A DNA stretch of 64,000 nt, taken from NCBI GenBank assembly GCA_013368325.1, contig JAACJK010000114.1, positions 620,001-684,000 of the forward strand, given 5' to 3'. Both the position numbers and the translations under genes were made by a program. Under the pieces are notes generated by a model, which was given only the letters and a program-made list of their open reading frames with translations, made no database searches and was not told where the DNA came from. Source of the DNA: Ephemerocybe angulata. Lineage: Eukaryota; Basidiomycota; Agaricomycetes; Agaricales; Psathyrellaceae. Below, in pieces: positions 32,601-44,156 of this stretch; position 1 is the first letter of the stretch; each line of letters starts with the position of its first letter.

Positions 32601-33550
32601 ATTCATCCTCGCCCGCCGCCTCACCTTCTGAGTCGTCATCCTCGGAGTCAGAGGACATGGGTGGAGCATCGAATGCCCCGCTGAACACGCGGAGGACGCG
32701 TTCAGCAGTCGGAACGTGTCCATCTTCAGCCTCGTCCTTGACCTCGGTCCCCTGCATCACCTCCTCCAACTCCTCTTCTTCCTGCTTCTCGAAGAGCACA
32801 TGTGTGCTCTTCACGAAGATGACCGGCCTGAGAAGCGGTCTTTCCGAGTATAGCAAGCTCGATAGGGGCCCATTGCGGTCTACGGGCCTGTAGTTCGAGG
32901 GCCCCTTGGTTTGGGGCGACCCAATCCCGATCCCGGAGGAACGGCGATAGGTCTCGCGCTGGGGTTCTGCAAGTTGGTTGGGTGTGGGCATGTTGAATCC
33001 TCCTCTCCCATATCCGCGACCACGGCCACCGCGCCCTCCGCGTGGAGTACTGCTACCCCTACTGGGGAAAAGGACGTTCGAGTAGTCGTTTTCTTAGAAG
33101 ATGTTAGGCCAATGAAAATAAGAAAATTGCTGTGGAAGAAAAAGACATACGAGATGTCTGGCCAGTGAACATCTTATCCACGAGATGCAAGTCATCCTGC
33201 AGCATACTCGAGCCACCTCGTCCTCGGGGTGTGAAGCCTCCTCTCCCTCGTCCTCTCCCTCTGGGACTATCCACCTGTTGAGCAGCACCGTGATTAAAAC
33301 CACGTCCACGTCCTCTACCCCGTCCTCGACCACGCCCGGGCGTCTCTGGAAGCCCGGGCGAAGGAGGTGGGATAACAAAGTCGGTCATCATGTCTATGTC
33401 GTTGAAGTTTGCCGGTACGAAGGATCCACCTCCTCCGCCACCACGTCCTCTTCCTCCTCTTCCTCCTCGTCCACCTCTGCCTCCTCTACCGCCACCGCGA
33501 GGCGATGGGCCGCTGTCGTTGTTGTTGTTGCTGTTGCCTCTGCGCGGCAT
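29692..33550 (-). CDS. SQS1: Sqs1/Pfa1-type splicing and ribosome factor (R3H + G-patch)
   Basis: Three exons on the minus strand (33550-33151, 33092-30489, 30431-29692) give about 1,247 residues. Exon 1 encodes a Gly/Arg-rich N-terminus (many RGGRGG and RGRGR repeats). A long acidic, Ser-rich middle with poly-Asp/Glu runs (for example near 30860 and 30700) follows. The R3H domain (~1070-1135) has NDLGGKSSLSLPPTDKETRK and VHELAIAFNL. The C-terminus is a G-patch (~1195-1247): NIGFKMLAMMGWSEGQRIG...APIEAIIKHSKLGLG. This order is that of yeast Sqs1/Pfa1, which activates the DEAH helicase Prp43 in splicing and ribosome biogenesis. The first intron is 58 bp (GTATGT...TAAG). A second, 57-bp intron (30488-30432, GTGCGT...CTAG) keeps the frame whether removed or not; removing it joins FSPA to KRGKKAKRD. 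Confidence 0.9.
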
Positions 33551-34193
33551 GGTTGCGTAAGAACCGTTGTCTTCGTAGATGGTGTTTTGACTCGCACTTG
33601 TTCAGTGGAGTCTTGGTCTATTCGTTCCTCGAGATTCGTGTAGTTATTTCAGTGCCTCTTGTTCGGTAGTTCGAGGGCTGCGGAGAGAGCTTGCGTAGGC
33701 TCGTTTACCGGCCTCTGGTTCGAGCTTTTTCGATAAGACAGTTGCTCTCTGTTCCAATAGAGGTTAGGCGCTCAATCGATTTCGGTGTCTTTCAAAGATT
33801 AGATGTTGTGTTCGAGTACGTCGTCGTCGTCTTTTATCGGTTACTGTCGTTCGTTTCCTGAGCGCACAGCGACAAGGATGTAATGTCAAGCAGAGAAAAC
33901 GAAAGAATTCAAGCGAGATGAGGGTTCGAAGGAAGGAACGACCAATTTTTGGTGGGACCAGTCATCGCCGTCATCGCCGTCCGGACCCGTCGGCGGTGCC
34001 GGGTACCGATACGTCCTGCGGAGCCCGGACACGTTGACGACGACCACCACATTCCTTGAACCAATTCATCTTCTTGACTATTACACAACGCTCAGACTAC
34101 TGTGCATACTGCACTTTCTCGAGATACGATTATCTTCCTGGCCTACGGAAAAGCTGCTTTGCACCAGTCCAAACTGAAGGGAACCGAACGAAC
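33551..34193. promoter_or_regulatory. Divergent promoter region of SQS1 and USE1
   Basis: 643 bp separate the two start codons. A short direct repeat GTCATCGCC(G) lies near 33961-33978. No gene or RNA seen. Shared control of the two genes is possible but not shown. Confidence 0.45.
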
Positions 34194-35203
34194 ATGCAGC
34201 TGACAACGGAAATTCAGCACGACGAGATCAACCTTTTTCGTCTGGTACGAAGACTGGAGAAGAGTGCTCAGCTCTCAGATACCTGGGAGGATGATGCTCG
34301 AGCCAAGGCTCGCAAAGAGCTGCAGAAAGTCAAGTATGCACGGAAGCTTGTGAAGAATGTCGAGGGATACGAGCGACAGACGGGCTCAAGGCAAGTATTC
34401 CGATGGTCATGGCCCACGAGAAATGCTAATACATTAAGTATAGTGAGCATATGCGACGTTTGAATAGCGTCAAGTCTGCTTTGGACAAGATTGAATCTGT
34501 CCTCAAAGACACGGAATCTAAGCACACCCAGCCACCACGGAAAGGGCCTTCACTCCTAGACCAGCTACCTCCCCCCATCGAGCCCGTTACACCCTCAGAG
34601 TCAATGAACGGCGACGACGACGAACTCGACGGTCAAACGACACCCAAAGCCCAATCCCAGCGGCTCCCCAGCCCACTCGACATCCCACCAACCGACAACT
34701 TCCTCCTCTCCCCAGCCGAAGAACTTCCTTTAGGTCTACCTTCAAGCGGTCTAGTCTCTGCCCTCCCAGCTCTCGTATCTGCAGCGCCCTTTGACGGCCC
34801 CCCACCGTACCGCTCTGTGCCACCTGCATCTACCACGACCACCGCGCGGGAGACATCCTCCGACCTCGGCCTGCACAACCGAAAACCACAGGGAGCCGCC
34901 GCGTCCTTCGAGTCGCATAATGCGGTGCAGACCGAGCTGTCGCAGCAGCTCGAGCAGATGGCTGCCCAGCTGAAGCGCAATGCCCTCCACTTTGCTTCGG
35001 CGCTGGAGAAGGATAGGGCGGTCGTGGAGGCTGCGCAGGGTAAGGTTGAGGGGAACTTGACGTTTATGGAGACGCAGCGGGGGAGGCTGAAGGCGTTTGC
35101 GGGCAAGAGTGGGGGAACGACGTGGATTACGCTCGGGATTGTGTTGTGTGTGCTGTTGCTGTTCATTCTCATGGTTGGGTTTATTCGCATGACGAGGTTT
35201 TGA
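34194..35203 (+). CDS. USE1: USE1 SNARE-like protein of ER-Golgi retrograde transport
   Basis: Two exons (34194-34390 and 34444-35203) give 318 residues. The N-terminus (EINLFRLVRRLEK, VKYARKLVKNVEGYE) and the C-terminal SNARE-type helix (LSQQLEQMAAQLKRNALHFA, then ALEKDRAVVEAAQGKVEGNL) fit the Use1/p31 family; a membrane anchor (~290-312, WITLGIVLCVLLLFILMVGFI) closes the protein. The centre is Pro/Ser-rich and probably disordered. Known role: Use1 joins Sec20, Ufe1 and Sec22 to fuse COPI vesicles with the ER. The intron is unusual: the best reading uses a GC donor (AG|GCAAGT) with TATAG acceptor, giving TGSS-EHMRRL; an alternative GT donor (CAA|GTATTC) with a TTAAG acceptor also keeps the frame. 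The GC-AG version places the CTAAT branch site at a better distance. Confidence 0.9.
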
Positions 35204-35947
35204 GTGGGTGGTAGTTATACCTGTGGACTGACCTGGCACATCGACCAATGATATTAGGGTATCGTTGTTTTCAATCAGCTTTCTCGAGGTATACATTAGC
35301 CTATCTTGAGGTCCTACATCCATCTCCATCTCCCCTCTCCTTTCTTCATCGGTTGCTTTCTGCCCTAAACCGAGAAGGGTCCTGCGGGCGTCTATCCGGC
35401 CCCTTCATTCAGTTCTGCTCTCTCAAACAACCCCTTCCTTTACCTCGCCACTAGTTTGCGAACGTAGTCGCGACATGCCTTGTCAAGTCGCCTCGCTTAT
35501 TCCATGGTGAGAGTTGGTTTGTACTCATATCTCGCGCCTCTGTTTTCCTTTGCTTCTTCCATCTGGCGGTTCTGTCTCTTAATCTTCTCTACATCGTACA
35601 GTGGACTCTCGGTGGTTTACATGGGCTGTTTCGTTGGCATTGCCGAAAGCGATTGGCTTACGGATTCCAGGTATGTACCAGAATTAACGTTTATTGGGAA
35701 CTGCATTGAAATTCCTTACAGCGACTTTACCTGGCCCAATCCAGGGACGAGCGGGGAAAGTTAGGGGCTTCAGCCCCGATGACTCGGCCGATCACCCAGA
35801 TGGCATAAAGGTCCGCGATTAGATTGAGATGACGACGCGATTGCGTCCGAACAAATTTTTGTCGCTTGGACTCATACCACCACCAAGGTAGTAGTACTGC
35901 TCTCATACACCGCAGGAATATGTACTAACGACCGTTGAACCCCCCAG
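35204..35947. other. Intergenic region between USE1 and ADE6
   Basis: No supportable gene. The ADE6 start codon directly follows CCCCCCAG, so a 5'-UTR intron ending at the ATG is possible. Confidence 0.45.
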
Positions 35948-38900
35948 ATGCTCGTTCTACCGGGCTCATCATTCGTCTCTGAGCCGCGCCGCCGCGCGCT
36001 CCTATCTGTGGTACAGAAATCATGCCCGCAGATCACGTCCATCGACGCCGTCCATCTGCACCTCGTCCAGGCAGTCAATGAAGCCGCCGAGTCCGAATTA
36101 TCGAATCCCGAATCCCAGGCGCGCAAGACGCTGAACAGGCTGCTCGACTATGGCGACGACATCACTCTCCCAGGAACCCTCGACGCTGTGAGCAGCGGAA
36201 GCAAGAATGTGATCTACGTCCTCCCCGCCCGGGATCCGTCTCGCCCTGGTCGACCAAGGCCTCCGATATCGCCCGCCTGTGCAACCTCGAGAACTACGTG
36301 GAAAGGTTGGAGCGTGGCACGGCATTCGTCGTGCAGCTTGAGGGAGAGTTGACGGAGGAGCAGCTGGCGAGCTTTGCGCACCTTATCCACGACCGCATGA
36401 CGCAGCTCACCCTTCTCGAGCTTCCCCAAGAATCGGCCGTGTTCTTGCACAAGGAGCCTAGGCCGTTGAGGACCGTCGACTTGTTGGATGGATCGGAGAA
36501 CCTCGCGTCGCCGACGGAGGAAGAGCTGGCGGCGTTCGCTGCGAGTGCGCATGCGAAGCTCGTCGAAGCCAACACCACCCTCGGGTAGGCAGGACCCTTC
36601 TATCTCCTCGACTCCTCTAATCCGTTTCCAGACTCGCGCTGGCCTCCGAAGAAATCAAGTACCTCATCTCAGCCTACGTCTCCGGCACCCGTGCGATGCG
36701 CCGCAATCCGACCGACGCCGAACTCTTCATGTTCGCCCAGGTCAACTCGGAGCACTGTCGCCACAAGATCTTCAACGCGTCCTGGACGCTCGACGGTGTG
36801 CAGCAGGACGCCTCGCTCTTCAGCATGATCCGCAACACCGAGGCTGCGTGCGGCAACAAGGGCACGCTGTCTGCTTACAGCGACAACGCCGCGGTCCTCG
36901 AGGGCCACGAAGGACCGCGATTCGGTGTGCAGCGCATGCTCAATGGGCGTGGCGTCGGCGGTATGAGCGAGGAGGGAGGCATTGGGAAGAAGCACCACCT
37001 GTACGCATCGAACGTCGAGCATATCCCCATCCTCATCAAGGTCGAGACGCATAACCACCCCACGGCAGTCTCGCCATACCCTGGCGCTGCGACGGGCTCC
37101 GGAGGTGAGATCCGAGACGAGGGGGCCGTCGGCCGGGGATCGAAGCCCAAGGCCGGTATGGCTGGCTACACCACCAGTGACCTGAACATCCCTGGATGGG
37201 AGCAGCCATGGGAGGAGGAGTTCGGCCGACCCGGACACATCGCCAGCAGTCTCGACATCATGCTCGAAGCCCCGATCGGCGCAAGCGCCTTTAACAACGA
37301 ATTCGGACGGCCTGCGATCGCAGGGTACTGGAGGACATTCTCGGAGCGAGTTCCAGTGCCCACGGCTGTCGACGCCGCGCCGACTGGGGAGGTCGAGACG
37401 GAGGTTAGGGGATACCATAAGCCGATCATGATCGCTGGAGGGTATGGAAATGTCCGTCCACAGTTCGCGCTCAAGGCACCTATTACCCCGGGGTCGGCGC
37501 TTATCGTGCTTGGAGGACCTTCGCTTCTTATTGGACTTGGTGGAGGAGCGGCATCCTCGCAGGTTTCGGGCGCGTCTTCCGCCGACTTGGACTTCGCGTC
37601 GGTGCAGAGGGACAATGCGGAGATGCAGAGGAGGTGTCAGCAGGTCATCGATGGGTGCACGTCGCTTGGCCCTGGAAGCCCGATTGAGAGTATCCATGAT
37701 GTCGGAGCGGGAGGGCTGAGTAACGCGCTCCCTGAGCTTGTGCATGATAGCGGGCTTGGAGCTGTGTTTGAGATCCGCGACGTGCTTGTGGCTGATAAGA
37801 GCATGAGTCCAATGGAGATCTGGTGCAATGAGAGTCAGGAGCGGTACGTGATCGCTGTTGCGAGGGACAGGTTGGGGTTGTTCGAAGATATCGCACGCAG
37901 GGAGCGCGCGCCGTTCAGTGTGGTTGGAAAGGCGACGGTGGAAGAGGAGTTGGTTGTTACCGATAGGTTGTTGGGAGGCGATGTGATCAGGTTGGAGATG
38001 GGGACGCTGTTTGGAAAGCCGCCGAAGATGAAGAGGGAGGATGTGACGAGAAGGGTGCAGGGACAGGAGGAGGTGGACTCGACGCTTTCAAGGTACTACC
38101 CGAAGCAGGAGAGTGTGAAGGAGAGGCTCGGGAAGGCGGTGGAGAGGGTGTTGCATCTTCCCAGTGTCGGAAGCAAGTCGTTCCTCATCACGATTGGAGA
38201 CCGTACTATTACTGGCCTTGTGACGAGGGACCAGATGGTTGGGCCCTATCAGGTACCCGTGTCTGACGTCGCTGTCACGAGGGCGACGTATGGGTTCGAC
38301 CAAGTTTACGGAGAGGCGATGGCGATTGGCGAGCGCACGCCGCTGGCGCTGCTAGATGCTGCCGCCTCCGCGCGCATGGCCGTCGCCGAGTCGCTCACGA
38401 ACCTCGTCGCTGCCACCGTCGGCTCGGACCTTTCGCTTATCAAGCTCAGCGCGAACTGGATGTGCGCCTCTGGGAAGGAGGGTGAGGGTACGAAGCTGTA
38501 CGAGGCTGTTAGGGCGATTGGAGAGGACTTGTGCCCGAAGCTCGGGGTGGGTATTCCTGTTGGGAAAGATAGCATGAGTATGAGTATGAAGTGGGTGGAC
38601 CGGGAGAGTGGGGAGAAGAAGGACGTTACGGCGCCGCTTTCGCTCATCGTCACCGCCTTTGCGCCTGTCGAGAACGTACGCACGACCTGGACGCCACAAC
38701 TGCAGCTTCTGCGTGAAGAAGACGAAACGACTCATCTTGTGTTCTTGGATTTGGCGGGCGGCAAGCAGCGTATGGGAGGGTCGGCGTTGGGCCAGGTGTA
38801 TAGGGAGATTGGAGTGGAGGTTCCGGATGTGGAGGATGCGGGTGTGTTGAAGGCGTTCCTCGAAACCTGCCAGACGATCAAGCAGTTCGATCCCGAGCTC

Positions 38901-40250
38901 GTGCTGGCGTACCATGACCGCTCGGACGGTGGTCTCTTCACCACGATCGCGGAGATGTGCTTCGCTGGTGGCCCCACTTGCGGTGTCGAGGTGAGCTTGG
39001 ACGCCATTCCTGAGCATGAGGATGCGGTGAAGGTGTTGTTCAATGAGGAGTTGGGTGCGGTGGTGCAGGTGCGGGAGAGTGCGATGAAGGGATTCTTGAG
39101 GATCTTTGGGAACTGTGGCTTCCCGACGACGGCGGTGCACGTTATTGGCAGGGTGAAGAAGGCGGGTAGGGACCCCAGGCCGGATACCCTCAGCATTATC
39201 CATGGCGGGGAGGTGTTGTTCGAGGAGCGCGTCGTCGACCTACAGAAGACCTGGGCGGAGACGAGTTATAGGATGCAGGCGATGCGCGATAACCCTGTCA
39301 CTGCGAAGGAGGAGTACGACCTTCTCAACATCGACGACGCACAAACGCCCAAGGCCGGTTTGTTCTATGATCTCAAGTTTGGCCCGCAGACGGTGCTGGA
39401 GGGCGTCACGCGGCCAGTGCCGAGGCCCAGGGTCGCGATCTTGAGGGAGCAGGGTGTGAATGGGCAGATGGAAATGGCGTGGGCGTTCAGCGCCGCCGGT
39501 TTCGACGCGTTCGATGTGCACATGAGCGACCTCCTTTCGGGCGACGTCACGCTCTCGTCGTTCCGTGGCCTCGTCGCGTGCGGCGGATTCTCGTATGGCG
39601 ACGTCCTCGGTGCCGGGAAGGGCTGGGCGAACAGTGTGCTGTTGCACGACAGGGCTAGGGCGGAGTTCGAGGCGTTCTTCAAGAGGGAGGATACGTTTGC
39701 GCTGGGTGTGTGCAATGGGTGTCAGTTCCTGAGCCATTTGAAGGAGATTATACCCGGAGCGGAGGCGTGGCCGGAGTTCAAGGGTAATAGGAGCGAGAGG
39801 TTTGAGGGAAGGGTGGCGATGGTGGAGGTTGTGGACTCGGGAGTGCCGAGTGTGTTCTTTGGTGGAATGCAGGGAAGCAAGTTGCCTGTGGCCGTTGCGC
39901 ATGGGGAGGGTCGTGTGTCGTTCAAGGATGGCGATGAGAAGAGTGGGGTGGAGAGGTTGGCGGAGGGAGGTCTTGTGGCGGTACGCTATGTCGATGGCGT
40001 CGGCGCGCCGACGGAGGTGTACCCTCTCAACCCGAACGGGAGTCCGGCGGGTATTACGGGCGTGCAGACGCCCGATGGGAGGGTGTTGGCGCTTATGCCT
40101 CATCCGGAGCGTGTGGTCATGTTGGAAGCGAATAGCTGGTATCCGAGGGAGATGGCGGAGAAGTGGGGCGGGATTGGGCCGTGGTTCAGGTTGTTCCAGA
40201 ATGCGAGGAGGTGGTGTGATGAGGCGGATGCGAGGAGTGGGGGGATTTAG
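35948..40250 (+). CDS. ADE6: Phosphoribosylformylglycinamidine synthase (FGAM synthase), with apparent frameshift
   Basis: Two exons (35948-36584 and 36632-40250) encode a protein of about 1,418 residues if one base is restored near 36222; the family is usually ~1,300-1,400. The enzyme makes FGAM from FGAR, glutamine and ATP in purine synthesis. Seen: [11 protein letters not shown] and [20 protein letters not shown] (ATP/FGAR site), [12 protein letters not shown], and a glutamine amidotransferase domain with [25 protein letters not shown] (catalytic Cys, codon at 39711) and LMPHPER (His codon 40101, Glu 40107). The frame from the ATG gives a normal N-terminus up to NVIYVLP at about 36220. The conserved continuation [20 protein letters not shown] is in another reading frame, and the switch falls in the run CTCCCCGCCCGGG. 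No usable intron explains it without deleting conserved sequence. With one more C the two exons total an exact multiple of three. This may be an assembly error. Confidence 0.9.
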
Positions 40251-41336
40251 GTCTGGGAAACGTGAAGAGCGTGGTATAGCAATGAAGGATGGGTGGACGG
40301 ATGGATGGATGGAATCGATAATTTATTTCTGAGCATTATTCAGGGAATGCGATTGGTAGAAATTAAGAATGTATTTGTAGCTTGGATTACATAGTTTGGT
40401 TAGAATTCGCTTTCTCGTTCTCGTATAGTCCGAGCGGCGGCGAGTCTCAGCTCTAGCTTTCAGTTCTTTTCATTGGGATGATTATCTGTACGTGCTTGAC
40501 GTGAGTGTAGATCTAGGCGTTTTGATTTACGTCAAATGGTGCTAAATCCAGGGGAACAATGGGGAGGCCCGGGCCCGATGAGCCGACTTTTGGAAGCTAG
40601 GATTGGGCCATCCATTCCCCGATAGTCAAACGAAATCCAGCTCTAGCCTCTAGATAGCTCTAGATCTGCTCAATTCACAATTCAGACTGAGTTCGGGTGT
40701 CCTGCGAGCGATGGTAGGATTTTCTTTGGAAGGTATGTAGTTCGAGAAAGATCACAACTAAGCCGATCTTCAAGCTTGAGGAGTACCGCTTCAATGGTCG
40801 CCTGGAACATCAGTCCGGGGATCGGCCAAGCCTCGAATGAGCCAGATACGCTCAGATACGCTACCATCTCGTCAACTCGTGGTCATACAAGCCCTACACT
40901 GCCATACATCACAGAAGTATTCAACTTAAGTATGGGGAGGCGCAACACCTGCGCTGACTCGCTGAGTATTGATGGTTGAAGCCAGGCGTGTGTATGCTTG
41001 TGAACGCAGCTGAATTGGCAAACAGAGATCATTGAGCTCATACCTCCCTGAGGGTTTTAAGAGGGCATATGGTGTACTATCTCAGGCCTGCCGCCTCCCC
41101 ACACACGTCCGTAAGACCGTTGCTACGTAAATCCGATGTCCATGTGGCTTTCGGATCTCCAGTACCTTAAGTGCGGCGCCCGAGCAGTTGGGCAGATGGG
41201 CCCACAAGAACGTGTGTCTGGAGCATGATTCCGAAACCTGATGTATGATTTGGCCACATCGCCCAAGATTAGACAAGATTGTTGCACAAGTCTCTTTCCC
41301 ACTGCAACCGTGATGGTTCTCTGGAGTTCTCTGGGG
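40251..41336. other. Intergenic region of 1.1 kb
   Basis: ADE6 3' flank, then sequence without a supportable gene. It ends at the TATA box of the secreted-protein gene. Confidence 0.5.
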
Positions 41337-41343
41337 TATAAAA
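41337..41343 (+). promoter_or_regulatory. TATA box of the secreted-protein gene
   Basis: TATAAAA in a GC-rich setting (GGGGTATAAAACGC), 184 bp before the start codon at 41527. It is the clearest TATA box in the window. Confidence 0.6.
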
Positions 41344-41440
41344 CGCACCTGCAGATGAGCTGAGTTCATTAAGAGCCGGCCTCTCCCCACAATCACAGCA
41401 AGTTACTGGTTAACGCGTCTCCTCAAACCTCAAACCTCAT

Positions 41441-41512
41441 ACCCACATACCCCTCACGTACTACATACCCCTCGCATACCCCTCACGTACCCCTCACGTA
41501 CCACATACCCCT
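41441..41512 (+). repeat. Imperfect tandem repeats in the 5' leader
   Basis: ATACCCCTC and ACCCCTCACGTAC units recur several times in this 70-bp stretch, between the TATA box and the start codon, so they likely lie in the transcribed leader. Confidence 0.6.
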
Positions 41513-41526
41513 CCCTCCAACTAAAC

Positions 41527-42720
41527 ATGGCTGTTCTCCTGGTACGCGACCATCCTAACAAACATACCAATGCACTCTGACCTTTTGAATAGAATCCCCG
41601 CTTCATCTCCATCGCGATGCTTTTGGCTTCGACCTCTATCTCGAATGCTATCCCCATCTCCAAACCTCAGGATGTAGAATTGGTGGAACGAGAAGCCCTC
41701 TCGTGCTATCCCCTAACCATCGCTCAAGCCAAAACCCGTGCGTAGCTTTTCGCTTGCCTACCTCAATTCAATCTCACTTCTCCGCTCCAGTTCCTGGCTG
41801 GGCAAAGGTTGAGCAGTATGCTCAGGACACCTGGGGTGGCGGCAAGGTCAACATCGTCACCAACCCAAGTGACTATCCTAAAGCCACTGCCGATGCCTGC
41901 ATCGGTACTACTTCGGTGCCCGTCAGGTGGACAAATGGCGACGCTGAGAAGTGTGAAACAACCAAGACCACCATTGAGGGCAAGGTTGATGGTACGACCC
42001 AGAAGATCACCTTCGCGCAAATGACCGGCACCGACCAAACGGGGTCATTCACTGTTACCCGTACGTGTATCTTGGCTCCCTATCTCAATAGATGTAGTGC
42101 TAAGAAGTATACGCTTAGGTGAATCTTCACTCGCTGAAACGAAAGAGTTCAACCTTGGACTCGACATTCCTGACACCGGCATCAAGGCAGGACTTTCAGG
42201 GTCAACGACGACGACTATTACCAACACTCGAGCGTCGTCATTCACCACGCTCAACAAGAACATGCAGACCACGACCCTCGAGTTCCAGAACGTATCCGGC
42301 CAGCAGTGCCAGATGACTTTGGAGACGCAGACGTGCAGTGGAACTGCCGTTGGGAGCGCACCGATCGTTGCGTCTGGAATGATTTGGTTCAACTACGCAG
42401 ATAAGCGCGCGCCTAAGGGCGACCCGAAGGGACCCAAGCACTACAAATGTAAGCAGCGACTCTTCTCCGCCAGGTTTCTTCAGCGTTGCTAATCTATGGT
42501 ATGCAATCAAGATGCCGTGGACATCGCGTCTGTCCTCAGCGAGGCCGAGAGAACCAGTACCATCGAATTTCAGGGTCCTGTCAATAGTGTATCGAAGTCG
42601 GGATACTCAACAAACTGCAAGGCCACTGGGTCGGGTAAGAGAGTAGCCAGGAAAACGGAAAGGAGTTCGAAGAGGCAGGGATCGAAGCTGAGACATGACG
42701 AGGACGAAGAGGAAGACTAG
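41527..42720 (+). CDS. Secreted protein, possible beta-pore-forming-like fold
   Basis: Five exons (41527-41541, 41593-41737, 41791-42060, 42119-42448, 42512-42720) give 322 residues. The first exon encodes only five residues; it is joined to a signal peptide with the hydrophobic core ISIAMLLASTSISNA, cut near residue 25. The mature part has six or so Cys and long stretches alternating Ser/Thr with other residues (GLSGSTTTTITNTRASSF, NMQTTTLEFQNV). Such amphipathic strands are seen in aerolysin/MTX2-type pore formers, but the resemblance is by pattern only. The C-terminus is a Lys/Arg/Glu-rich tail. The gene has its own TATA box and is not part of a cluster. It could equally be a structural wall or adhesion protein. 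All four introns have GT-AG borders and the total length is a multiple of three. Confidence 0.7.
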
Positions 42721-44156
42721 GACCGATGTTTAAGAGGAGAGCTCTACTACTCGAAGCCAGAATAGATCGACTTAATGAGACAACATTCTTCTTCAGGGTC
42801 CTTATTGAATTCCTTCGGCTCTCATATGACGACTTGAGTTTTATCCTCCAGGAGCTCGGAGATAGCAAAATATCAGACTACCGTGGGGAGATACTTGATC
42901 CCGAGCCGCGGGCGCTAGTCAACGGATGCGGGCGCTTGATTTCTGCGAACGTCAAATTGCTGTCACCGGTTGTTCATCTTGCTCTTCACCTCGCCTTGCT
43001 ACTCTCCTTGGACCATCAATGAGGTCGCCGAGGCTCAAAGAAGATGCCGAGGTACGTAGGACATACTGTAATACCGTACCTAGAGCGATAGATAGGCAAT
43101 TGACTGTGAGCAGGAGGAATCTGATGACCCAGTGATGTTGGAGACTTGCCTGATTCATGTTCTCATTTGCGGGGAACTGGAATAGAACGACGCCCAGAAT
43201 AGGATGCGATGCATGGACTTCCCTCATGATATACCTTAGATGCCTCGGTAGAGACGGGGTATCATTGACTGGGAGGCCAAATGACCGAAAGGTCACTGGT
43301 CCACCACTAACCACCTGATGCCAATCGAAGACCTCCTCGTAGACCAGGTATTTCTTGCAAGTTTCTTTTCCCGGGGGTAAATGGTCGATATTTACCTCAA
43401 AGGGCGGAGCAGTTTGGCATCTCGGCTGTAGAAGCGGGAAAGTCGTTCTTCAAGTTTTCAAGTTGCTTCTTCTGGCTCCGACTTATCGTGTTCGACGGGA
43501 ATGGGTTGCATTCGCCTATATCCTTCCTGGAACCCAACCCACGCACCACCCCACAAAGCTTCGTCTCGCAAGAGCGTTCTCATGCTCCCCCCGTCGGCGA
43601 CCCTGCCATCCGAGGTGTTCGAACCGGTAATATAAGCATCTGGAGTATCCGGGTCGTATTCACAAAGAATGACTACGCCCGGATGCCTCTGTAGTTATTG
43701 GATGCGGCCATTGCAGAGCAATTATCGAGCTACGAGAAGGGATTTATCCCTTTCGACGCTTATTGTGGGTGCCCTCGCAGGCGCGATGCGACTTCCGTGT
43801 TTGGGCAGAATCTGGCATACACAATCAACCAAGGGCATTTGCATTGATAGTGTCATGGACTTTAGAGCGGCGTACTCAGTGGCAAGACTGCATGATCATG
43901 ATTGGGAACTCCTCGTCGTTGCCTCGTCGTCGGCGTCAGATTAGCTGTCCGGTCTTCGGTGACCAGGTTTTGGGTATTGGGCTCTATGGCAAGGACTTAT
44001 AGCCCTTCCACTTCACACTAACACTTACGCTTGCTTCCAGCCACCTCATAAGCCATCACCCGGCGCGCACGGACCCATCATACTTGAGTCCGCTAGTCCG
44101 CTCTAAACTCCGATTTTAGCGCTCAGTCGGTTACGCTGGCAACAGAAAGTTGAAGC
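42721..44156. other. Intergenic region of 1.4 kb with possible gene remains
   Basis: On the minus strand, about 43400-43140, a frame reads KYLVYEEVFDWHQVVSGGPV and continues to LGVVLFQFPANENMNQ before a GCAAGT. It looks like coding sequence, but I found no start, no ending and no family. It may be an exon of an unknown gene or a relic. Confidence 0.3.

Noticed and set aside
30548..32893. Several long plus-strand ORFs rich in Ser or Leu
   Set aside because: They are antisense to the acidic repeats of SQS1; Asp/Glu codons read backwards give Ser/Leu runs.
36187..36255. A GT-AG intron (GTGAGC...CCAAG) to explain the ADE6 frame change
   Set aside because: It would keep the frame but delete the conserved stretch around YVLP and GSVSPWSTK, so a missing base is the better explanation.
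36669..39203. Long minus-strand ORFs opposite ADE6
   Set aside because: Shadows of a strongly conserved enzyme gene with biased codon use; they contain no domain.
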